From Chaetorhynchus papuensis (lineage: Eukaryota; Chordata; Aves; Passeriformes; Rhipiduridae), in assembly GCA_013396525.1 (NCBI GenBank), contig VWYX01000271.1:280505-344504 (forward strand): DNA of 64,000 nucleotides, written 5' to 3'. Shown one piece after another: positions 11,994-21,568 of this stretch. A program made the position numbers and the translations under genes. The first letter of the stretch is position 1. Each line of letters begins with the position of its first letter. Below the pieces are notes generated by a model. It searched no databases and was not told the origin of the DNA. It worked only from the letters and a program-made list of their open reading frames with translations.

Positions 11994-12910
11994 TCAGAGG
12001 AGAGTTACTTGTCTAAGCCATAACCAGACAGGTTCTCCAGAGCTGGAGCTGTGGGAGACAATGTCAAAGGCTTTGCTTAAGTCCAGGTAGACAACATCCA
12101 CAGCATTTTCCTCATCCACTAAGCAGGTCACCTTGTCATAGAAGGAGGTCAGGTTGATGAAGCAGAAGCTGCCTTTCATAAACCTGTGCTGGCTGGGCCT
12201 GATCCCAGGGCTGTCCTGCACATGCTGCATGACAGCACCTCAGGGTGATCTGCTCCATAACCTTCCCCAGCCCTGATGTCAGGCTGAGAGGCCCTCCCTG
12301 CATCCTCCTTGTGGTCCCCCTTGTAGCTGGGCCCCACATTTACTAACCACCAGTCAAATAGGACTTCCTTGCATAGCCAGGACTGTTGTTATGTGGTTGG
12401 TGAGCAGTTATACCAGATCCCTCAGTACCTTCAGGTGGATCTCATCCAGCCTCATAAACTTGTGAGTGTTTAAGTAGAGAGAGGGTCATTGATCATTTCC
12501 CCTTGGATTATGTGGGCTTCATTGTGCTCCTTTTCCCTCTTTTCCAGCTCAGGTTATCCACAGAACAACTGGTCTTACTATTAAAGACTCAGGTAAAGAA
12601 ACCATTAATTACCTCATTGCCTTACTTAATTGCCTTCCTTTCCTCATCCTTTTTCACTATGTTTCCCCCTGCATCCAATATCCAATAAAGGATGGAGATT
12701 TTCCTTAACCTTCCTTTTGTTGCTAATGTATTAAGAGAAACAATTTTTTATTGTCTTTTAAGACAGCAGCCAGATTACATTTTTTTATTTTTTTAACCTT
12801 ACATACCCTGTTTTTCTTGACAAGGCTTTCCCACATTTTTATTAACCTTTATATTGGAAACTCTTGCTTTTTCCCATTATCTTTATTTTAATGCCATTTT
12901 TTCTGGGTAA
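11994..12910 (-). pseudogene. CR1 LINE fragment with broken reverse-transcriptase ORF
   Basis: Minus-strand frames encode CR1 ORF2 pieces. One (12230 down) has the reverse-transcriptase motif YLDLSKAFD at about 12063-12089, with the catalytic Asp. Another (12339 down) carries the preceding SLTSGLGKVMEQITL segment in a different frame, so there is a frameshift near 12136-12230. Further upstream ORF2 remains continue to about 12800 and perhaps 12910. Both ends are truncated and there is no CR1 tail. It is a dead copy, and its former role was target-primed reverse transcription of CR1 RNA. Confidence 0.85.
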
Positions 12911-14820
12911 GAGCTGTTTCTACTTGACTGATGAGTGACACATGACTTGGAGCTTTCAGGATGGAGTGGTATTGGAAAAAAAGAGATGAAAATTTCTCGA
13001 TTGCTTTCCATGTGTAGAGATTTACAGTGACTTCATTCATTAATTAAAGGAAACCAATTAAATGCATTGTAGAACCAGACCTAGAAACATATCACTATGG
13101 TGAAGGTGATTTTGGCATGCCGTCATTAAAGACTAGCAAATTATGACTGTGTAAAGTATTTTCTGCCTGGGTCAGTAAATAAGGAACTCAAAAAGCATTA
13201 AGCCATACATACATTGCAGTTAATAGGAAAATGCAAAATGAGGCTAGTAGATGGTATTATATTAAGAGAAGCTGTGAATAAATCCTAGGGGAAGACTACC
13301 CTATTTATATCAGCTATGATATGAAGCAGAATGACGTAGCAAGCGTCAGAAAATCCAAGATATATGGTTAAGCCATGACAGGGGTTTTTTCCAGAATCTA
13401 CTTTTATTTTTCTTTTCAAAAGCACTAGAAAGACTGAAGTATTGTGGTACTGCAAAACTTGAAAACTGCTAAAAATAAAATCCTTGTTTAGTGATGCAAA
13501 ATCCATTAAAGTACATGGATTATTAAATTTTTAAAGGCTAAAAAGATCTGCTATGGTCACTGAATAGTGACCTTCTGAATAATGGAGATTTCTGACACAT
13601 CTAGAGATTTTTTCATTTTCCCTTTTAAAACATGTGCCTCAGCTACATATGTCCTGATCTGTAAGTAACGTGCTGCTTCCCACTTAAGCTGTTTCAGTAA
13701 TTAGAGTATTTGGTCTTATTGAGCTGATGCAGTTGAAATTTATCTATCTTCTACAAGTGAGCTTGTCCAGTTCTAGATCAAAGGCCACTATGCTGTCAGC
13801 AATCTGGTTCTTGTGGATCCTTGTGGACATTGATCAAGTTATCCACATGAAGTAAAGATCTTACTTTCTTGCTATAAAACATGGTTTCCTTCATTTCAAA
13901 TTATGGCTAAAATTCTCTAGTTTCTCAAGCTCATATGGTCTCATTAATGACAAAAGTAACACAGTCTCAAAATTCCTACTTTGCTATTTTCATAAAGGGA
14001 TTTAAAATATAATTTATAAATTGTGTTGGCCTCCAGTGTTACAGCATCAGAAAGAGATCAAATGGTCAGCTATTTATCAAATCTGACCTTAAGTCCTTTA
14101 TCATACTTTAGCTTTGGTAAGTCACTTTAAAAATCTCTTTGAGGAAAAACTATACTTAAAAACTAGTCCACCTGCCATTGTCTGTTTAATTCTAAACAAT
14201 GTGGCAAAACTGCATTTTTGTGATAATTGTAATTCCTTGTAGTAATCCAAGTAATATGTGTTGTTCCTTTTCTGAACAAAACCTCGATATCTCAGTAAAA
14301 TACTTAACAAAAGACAATGTGAAATTCTTAATTGTTTTCACTGCAGTTAGAAAAGTGACCCAATTTTGCAACATTTTGAGGGAAGCACTCATTTTTATGA
14401 GAGTTATCACTAATTTGCCCTAAAAATAGCTACCCAAAGAAAAGTCTCAGTTTTAGTTTTTCCTAAATAATAATGATTTTTTTTCAAGTTAATCTGAATT
14501 GTAAATTAGCTCTTATGAGAAGATTTCTGTTTAAATTCAGCTAGTTCAAGGCTCTGGAAAATCACTTCTTTAACGTAACACAGACTATCCCTTGAGCAAA
14601 GTACAGAGTACTGAGGGAGTATCACTGTAAATACAAGTATCTCTATGGGACAGTTGCAAAGACTGATTTCTTCTTGTGAATACAGCAATAACTTTGACTG
14701 GTTTTTTTCACTCAAAAATACTGTGGCAAAAATAAATTAGCACTTTCCGGACCTTAAATCCATTAAAAAAAAAAAAAAAAAAGAATTCCATTCAATTTTA
14801 ATTTTTACATAAAGTCTTAC
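12911..14820. other. AT-rich single-copy DNA
   Basis: No repeat or gene recognised. An A-tract of about 18 lies at 14765-14782. Overlapping open frames on both strands at 14120-14420 look random in composition. Confidence 0.5.
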
Positions 14821-14905
14821 TGAATGTATAGGTGCCACTGCAAGTGAGTAGGAAGCCTTCAGTATTATATTATCCAGCACAAAAAATTTTGCTAATGAAA
14901 GTTCT
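14821..14905 (-). CDS. Candidate internal coding exon, unknown protein
   Basis: On the minus strand a strong pyrimidine tract ending TTTCTTCTAG (14906 up) precedes 85 nt that are open in one frame, with residues ELSLAKFFVLDN near the start and SLAVAPIHS at the end. A strong donor GTAAGACTTT follows. It enters in phase 2 and leaves in phase 0. It can join the candidate at 16313-16392 (exit phase 2) and the candidate at 9436-9555 (entry phase 0). I recognise no domain. The phase fit supports a gene only weakly, because pseudo-exons are common. Confidence 0.32.
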
Positions 14906-14947
14906 CTAGAAGAAATGTCATAAAAGAACAAGTGTATATAGGTTTGA

Positions 14948-15009
14948 AAAAAACAACAAACAAACAAACAAACCAAAAACCCCAAACCAAAACAACAACA
15001 ACAACAACA
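14948..15009. repeat. A-rich (AAAC)n and (AAC)n simple repeat
   Basis: AAACAAACAAACAAACC is followed by an A/C-rich spacer and ACAACAACAACAACAACAG. Confidence 0.9.
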
Positions 15010-15272
15010 GCAAAATGAAAAAAGGGAAAAGCTCAGATTTTTGTTCACGTTGTTCTCATTGTTTCTTTGATCTTTATTACTAACCTTATAAAGCATTTTT
15101 GAGAAATTTTCTTCTGTTACTATTTGTGTCAATAAAGGCGAGGCCAAGAAAATGGACTAAAGAATTAAGTTTGACCTATTACTACAAAACAAGTTCACAG
15201 AGATTCCTTATCTTTATTATATTTTACACCTAACACCAGCAAATTACTCTTTCAGGACTACCAAATTGCAAA
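15010..15272. other. AT-rich single-copy DNA
   Basis: Nothing recognised. Confidence 0.4.
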
Positions 15273-15640
15273 TCACAGAATCCCAGAATCACAAAATTAA
15301 CTGAGTTGGAAGGGACCCACAAGCATCCCAGCCCTGCATAGCACCATCCCCAAGAGTCACACCATGTGCCTGAGAGCATTGTCCAAACATGTCTGGAACT
15401 CTGTCAAGCTTCGTGTTGTGACTGCTTCCCTGGGGAGCCTGTTCCAGTGCCCAACACCCCCTGGGTGAAGAACCTTTTCCTGATATCCAACCTAATCCTC
15501 CCCTAACACAGCTTCAGGTCATTCCCTTGTGTCCTGTCGCTGGTCACCACAGAGAAGAGATCAGCGTCTGCCCCTCCTCTTCCCCTCATGAGGAAGTTGT
15601 AGACTGCAATGAGGTCTCCCCTCAGTCTCCCCTGTTTATG
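15273..15640 (-). mobile_element. CR1 LINE 3' fragment
   Basis: It begins with the tail complement AATCACAGAATCCCAGAATC, then GAGTTGGAAGGGACCCACAA. It continues through CTTCCCTGGGGAGCCTGTTC and the GAAGAACCTTTTCCTGATAT stretch to the ATGAGGTCTCCCCTCAG region. About 370 bp of CR1 3' end, 5'-truncated and on the minus strand. Confidence 0.95.
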
Positions 15641-17071
15641 CATACATATGCAGCAAAGTTTGAGTCAGTACTTGGCATAGTACTTATACATAGGCTTGTG
15701 AAGATGTCCATATTTTTATTCCTCCTTAATAGTTATATGTAAATTTAACGTTAATACTCCCGTGTATTCCAAATTAATCAAAAAAGATTTTTTAGATTTG
15801 TTCATACTTCTCAATATGCTACTATTTTATTAACTGGTAACAAACTAAACTAACTTCATCCAAGTATAGTCTAATTTGCCCATGACTGTAATTGCTTAGT
15901 GATCTCCCTGTTATTATCTCAAGCCATGAGCTTTTTGTTATATTTTCTCTCCCTTGTTTTGTTTGGGGAGAGGATTGCTAGAACATCTTGATGAGTACCC
16001 GGCAGTCTACCAAGGTCAACTCACCTCAGGTTACTGGTCAAGATCAGTCCACCCCATTTACAAAAGAAAGGATATAATTATCACAGGCTTTGTTCTCTGG
16101 AATTGTATTGGGGTGAGAAAATTTAGGTAAAATGAGACTTGAGTATACAAGCAATCATAACTAAGTACTAAAGGTTTTACTATGCAAGTTAGAATGTTAC
16201 ACTGAGAGTGTGGTAAGTATATTAACAACTGATCAATCAACAGAAAGATCCAGTTGTTAAAATCACGTAGAAAGATAAAGATCTTTCACAGTCTGAAGAC
16301 CAGTCAAGTCACCTAAAATGGAACCTTTGAAATTTGTAACTGTGATACCATTTTTTGTATGAATAATTAATTCCACCTAAAAAAAGGTCTTCCTGAATAA
16401 GACACAGCAAACAAAACCACAGGTAAGAGCCAATGATTTGTGCAATTGACAGTTGGAAGAACCAATAAAGACATGGGAATGAGACCATCATGAAGACTAA
16501 TTCTCCCAGTGATTGAGTTTGTGAAAGGTTTGTGCAAAATTGTAACTGCAGCAAGTATTTCACCTCACAAAGAGGATATGGTGAAAACTCATATAGTACA
16601 ATGCTAAAAGAGGACCTCATGAATAAAACAATAATTTTTTATTCAGGGTAAACCTTTGACACTGAGCAGAAATACATATTAAAATTATGCATTGAATGGT
16701 GAAGATTATGAGAAGCAGTATACAGCGGTCTCACTTTCTTAATATTTATTACATTCTTTATTACATTTGCACAGAAACCATGTTTTTCTCACTTTACAGG
16801 TATCTATACACACAGGCAAATAGCAGTATTTCTATATATGTGTCTACAAATTTTACATATATACATAAATAAAAATACATATATAAGCATCCACAAGTGC
16901 TCCTTTTTCCTTTGGCACACATAGCATGGCTGTGCATTCAGTATATCTTCCAGAGATAAAGGTCAATCAGCTTTTAATCCAAATCCAAAATAAAAAAACT
17001 CCAAAAATTTCTAATGAGTTCTACTGTCAAACACATGAACACATAAATAAACAAACAAACAAAAATGAACC
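15641..17071. other. AT-rich single-copy DNA
   Basis: Contains the candidate exon at 16313-16392. A TATATACATA-rich patch lies at 16830-16886 and an (AAAC)n run at about 17046-17064. A strong donor-like CAACTCAC at 16018-16025 has no usable acceptor. Confidence 0.45.
16313..16392 (-). CDS. Candidate internal coding exon, unknown protein
   Basis: On the minus strand an excellent acceptor (TTTGCTGTGTCTTATTCAG, ending at 16393) precedes 80 open nt beginning EDLFLGG. A moderate donor, AG then GTGACTTG, follows. It enters in phase 0 and leaves in phase 2, which is the entry phase of the next candidate at 14821-14905; the split codon would be completed as Arg. The residues are rich in Tyr, Lys, Phe and His, as random AT-rich DNA would give, which lowers confidence. 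Confidence 0.25.
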
Positions 17072-17147
17072 TCCCTTACTGGGGGTTTGGACTAGGTGGT
17101 TTCCAGAGATCCTTTCCAAACCTGAGAATTCTCTGTTTTTGTGATGA
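17072..17147 (+). mobile_element. Short CR1 3' end
   Basis: CTGGGGGTTTGGACTAGGTG then ATCCTTTCCAAACCTGAGAA and a degenerate TTCTCTGTTTTTGTGAT tail match the last ~75 bp of CR1 on the plus strand. Confidence 0.8.
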
Positions 17148-17582
17148 AACTCGTGAAAAGTCCATGTAAAACTTAAGAAGTAGAGATTTCTGAACAGACT
17201 TCCTTATTTTGGCTCAGTGCTTGAACTTGCCAGAGCATTGTAGTTCAAATTTTATTATCACACATCTGCTACCATCCCGCAAATATTGCAAAGAGAGGCA
17301 AGCATGACTGTAAACAACCCAGGTAAAATGGGCTTTTCATCTTTCAACCTGAATGGTTTAAAATCAAACTCCATGAGTTAAATCTGAACATCTGGGTTAT
17401 CTGCCTATAGTGATCTAGTGGAAGCACTCTGAGTAGGGAGTCTTCTCTCAATCAATATATTGTGAGGCAAGACTGCTTGAGTATCCTGGCTTATTTCAGC
17501 GTATTACTTCTCATAACCCTACAGGTGTCATGCAGAAGAAAAAAACAATGAGAAGATGCATATGAGGAAGTCAATTATTTGT
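17148..17582. other. AT-rich single-copy DNA
   Basis: Nothing recognised. Confidence 0.45.
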
Positions 17583-17845
17583 AGAATCATAGAATGGCCT
17601 GGGTTTGAAGGGACATTAAAGATCATTGAGTTCCAACCACCCCACCATGGGCAGTGACACCTTTTACTCGACCATGTCGCTCAGAGCTCCATCCAACCTG
17701 GCCTCAAACACCTCTCAGGATGGGGCATTCACTTCTCAAAGCAACTTCTTGCAATGCTTCCCCACCCTCACAGTAAAGAATTTTTTCCTAATAGCTAATC
17801 TAAACCTGCTTCCTTTCAGTTTGAAATCATTCCCCCTTGGCTTTG
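17583..17845 (-). mobile_element. CR1 LINE 3' fragment
   Basis: Starts TAGAATCATAGAATGGCCTG, then GTTTGAAGGGACATTAAAGA, GAGCTCCATCCAACCTGGCC and CTTCCCCACCCTCACAGTAA. This is the reverse complement of the CR1 3' end with its tail at 17583. Confidence 0.95.
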
Positions 17846-20400
17846 AAATAATACTGTTTGACTTCTATAAATGGAGCCTAGTCTTGTTTACAGAATTAAA
17901 ATATCTGCAGATAACTGTCCAAAAAAAAAACCATGTGATATATTTTCTCTTAGTATGTATGGAAGGCTGATAGTTTTTCTCCATCTACATGTGTATAAGT
18001 TATAGCTAATTACAAGTTTGAATTCCTTTTGGAAATAAGATGCTATTTCTGTCACCTTTCTGTGAGACTTCTGTGAACCACTATTCTCTAACCTCACAAG
18101 TAAGAATGATTTTTCTCTGGTTCTTTTTCTTTCCCATATTGATTACACTATGACCTGTTGAAACAGAGATTATTTCCTAATGTTTATCTGGAGTTTATGT
18201 AAAATAGTAGGATTGTGATCTGGATCAGAATTTTTAGAAAACAATAATAATAAGAGTATTTGCCTTTTGCCCCATTTTATGAAGATATCCAGGTATGTAT
18301 GAATTTTACTCACAGAATCTGAATCAGCAGACATTAACATGGACTGGTTCTGATTTGCCTCAAACATATTCTTAACCTAGCATGTCAAACCTATTGCTAT
18401 GGTGAGCTGCTGTACTGTGACTTTGTTTGTCCTAATGAAAAGAATGGCTTTTCTATTGCAAATAATAGGAAAGAAAAATATCTCTGAAGTGCAATCTGCA
18501 ATAGCAGATATACAATATCTATATTAGTTTATTATTGTTGAATATCATCAGGGTTTTTTTACATATTCATATATGATTGTTTGTGTGTAGTTTCTTCTTT
18601 AGGAAGAATAGCTTATGTAAGCTGAGAAATATTCCAGATATGTCCTTATGTCTCATAAGTACATAATGAGCATTCTTGCACACTTATTTTGATAATAAAA
18701 TATCCTGCCAAATTACATTCTGGAAACACCTTCTGTTGTTGTTTCTATGAGCAAACCAATAAGCTGGAAAAATTGGTATTTTTAGGGAAGATTACCAGAC
18801 CTCAGGTGTACTGCAAGAGAGAAGAATGTGACTCTGAGAAAAAAACCTGTACAGAAGCAATTCTTCTGATTACTTTTTCCATTTCTATAAAAAATAGGAA
18901 GATTTCCTACTTCATTCAACTGGCTTTGTTAGAGAATAGGTAAATTTGCAACTACCATCAAAGAAAGGCTGCGGTATAAAATTTTCTATATCTACAAAGC
19001 TAATCAGTAATCTTCTTGGTATTGTATTCCACCCACAGCTGACATCAAGCCTCCACGCCGTTTAGCCTCAGATTTGGCACATATTTGACCTAATTTATTT
19101 TACATATATATTAGTCAAAGGAAATTATCTCTGACACTTGTACTATACTCTAGAATGAGTAAAAACAGTAAGTAGTGATATAAAAAGAACAGACAACTCT
19201 TTTAAGAGGCACAGGCCCTTAAGAGAAACAAAGAGAAAAATATTGAGATGCTAAAGTGATAAATATATTGGGATGTTAAAGTGGCACAAGAACGCATTTT
19301 CTAAGACTATAGTTCTTGGGAAAACTGTCAAATGTTTAGGAAGAGAACCAGACAGAACATGTATTTCTAAAAAGTTGTGAAAGATTTATAAAACAAATGA
19401 AGGCAATGATCAGGATGGAAATCAGAGAAATCTGAGGAAAAGAATTCACTAAAAAATTATCCCAAATGTTAAAATGCACACTTAAGGATTTATCTTAGAT
19501 AGAAATGTGCGGCATGATGCTCATTTGTAAGTTATGAATAAGGTGGAAGTGAGGTAATTTTCATAGCCAATGGCTGTGTTGCTAAATAATTGCGTAAATG
19601 GATTCCAGAACTCAAAAATAAGAGTCAAGAAACATCAAAACAATAAATGCTGCAGCCAGAATGTTAAGAGAAAAACATTAACACCATTGATTTGTACTAA
19701 CATGCTAAAACTTTCTATGTAAATAACAACAATAATTTCTCATTTAAGCTTTTCCATCAACAATTTCTAGCTGTGGACAAGAGTGCTAGCAAATTCTTAG
19801 TTCGTAATAATAGCAAGATGTTTTAAAAAAAAGTTGAAAAGATTAAACCACACTGTGCTCTGTTGCGGGAAAAACAAAGCAACACTGAAGCAGAACAAAG
19901 ATTGTAGGAGGAATTTCTGGAGAAGTGAATACACATTTTCTTATTTTATGGTTGTGAGGTTTGGATCTAGTGGGGAGTGTTTGCAAACAAAGCTGAAATA
20001 TGTGGATACGTATGAGTGGATGGGAGTGTTGCAAGAGGAACAAGATAAAGACTCATAAATTCATAATAACATTATTGCCAAAGGTTCCAGAGCTAGACCT
20101 TGGACTACAGTCTATTTTTTCTACTGATGAGCATGTAAATGCCTCTATACACATTTGTCTTCCTTCTTTTCTCTCCCAAATTCCTGCTGTCACTTTCCTA
20201 TTTCTCCAAAGTTTTTTTTCTTGTACCTTCCTCCACAAAAGCATGTTGCAATAGTCTTCCACCAGCCTAAATACTCTTTTTTTCTCCTTCACACTTATTC
20301 TCTCATTCTCTTTCTGAGGCTTCCTCTGTTTTGTTGTTTGTCTTGAGCTCCTTTTTGTTTCTTGCAGACAAAATATAGATGCTGGCTGGGTGAGTGATAA
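17846..20400. other. AT-rich single-copy DNA
   Basis: No repeat recognised. Contains a weak exon candidate at 18314-18376. Confidence 0.5.
18314..18376 (-). CDS. Weak candidate exon, unknown protein
   Basis: On the minus strand 21 open codons, including MFEANQNQSMLMSADSDS, end at a strong donor, GTGAGTAAAA. Entry at a TAG acceptor and exit are both in phase 0. The acceptor has a poor pyrimidine tract, so this is the least secure of the set. Confidence 0.18.
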
Positions 20401-20460
20401 TAGAATAGAATAGAATAGAATAGAATAGAATAGAATAGAATAGAATAGAATAGAATAGAA
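20401..20460. repeat. (TAGAA)12 microsatellite at a CR1 tail
   Basis: Twelve perfect TAGAA units. They abut the 3' end of the minus-strand CR1 that starts at 20461, exactly where the CR1 tail (complement of ATTCTATG-type units) should lie. The microsatellite therefore probably expanded from the tail. Confidence 0.95.
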
Positions 20461-21568
20461 CAGAACAAAATATTTCAGTTGGAAGGACCTACAGAGATTA
20501 TCTAGTCCAACTGCCTGATCATTTCAGGCTGACGAAAAGTTAAAGCATGTTATTAAGATCCAAATGCCTCTTAAACACTGACACATTTGGGGCATCAGCA
20601 GCCTTTCTGGTAAGCCTGATCCACGGTTTGACCATCCTCTCAATAAAGAAATGCTTCCTAATATTCACTCGGAACCTCCCCTGGCTCAGCTTTGAACCCT
20701 TCACATATGTGGGTCCCAGGAAAGAGGGCTCAGTACCTCCCTCTCCCCTTCCCCTCTTCAGGAAGCTGCAGAGAGCAGTGAAGTTACCCCTCAGCCTCCT
20801 TTTCTTCAAACCAAGGCCAAAGTCCTCAGCCACTCCTCAGGACATACCTTTCAGCCCTTTACACCATCTTAGATGCCCTTCTCTGGACACATTTGATGAC
20901 CTGAACATCCTTCTTAACTTGTGAGGCCCAGAACTGCACACAGTGCTCCTGGTGAGCCTGCACCTGCTGAATGCAGCAGGGTAATCACAGCTTTTAGCTG
21001 CCTGGTGCTTCTGTGTTTGATGCACCCCAGGATGGATTTGCCCTCTGGCTGACAGGGCACACTGCTGGCTCACATGGAGCTGCTGCTGACCAGCAGCCCC
21101 AGATCCTTTATACAAGGCTGCTCTCCAATGGCTCCTCTCTCAATTGTGCCCAGACTTACTCCATCCCAGATGCAGAATACAGTATTTCTTTATGTTGAAT
21201 TTCATACCACTGATGATTTTTTAAAGCTCTAATCTATCTAGGTCCCTCTGCAAGTCCTCTTTCCCTTGAGAGAGCCAACAGCCTCTCCCAGTTTAATATC
21301 ATCAACATATTTAATTCACCTCCTTGCACTTCAAGGTGCATCCAACTCCTGCATTAGGAGGAACAGACCCATCCCTAGAACTGAACTCTACAGAACACCA
21401 CTAATGACTGGTCACCAGCCAGCTGTAGCCCCACTCATTACAACTCTTTGAGCCTTGTCGTCCAGTCCTGGCCAGCACACCATGAACCTGCTCATCCCAC
21501 AGCTGGACAAGGAGGATAGAAGGATACTTTGAGGGTCAGTATCAAAAGCCTTACTAAAATACACAAAA
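20461..21568 (-). mobile_element. CR1 LINE, about 1.1 kb of 3' part
   Basis: It runs from TTTCAGTTGGAAGGACCTAC near the tail through GGGGCATCAGCAGCCTTTCT, CCCAGAACTGCACACAGTGC, CACCCCAGGATGGATTTGCC and ATATCATCAACATA to the GACAAGGAGGATAGAAGG and ATCAAAAGCCTTACTAAAAT stretch. It covers the 3' untranslated part and the end of ORF2. Open frames in it are short and interrupted. It is the longest CR1 in the window. Confidence 0.93.

Noticed and set aside
12600..12720. Splice-like exon with an in-frame lysine/glutamate-rich peptide
   Set aside because: The sequence is part of the CR1 ORF2 remnant.
14737..15147. 136-codon minus-strand frame
   Set aside because: It contains translated homopolymer (Phe and Cys runs from A-rich repeats). 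Only the splice-bounded part at 14821-14905 is retained as a candidate.
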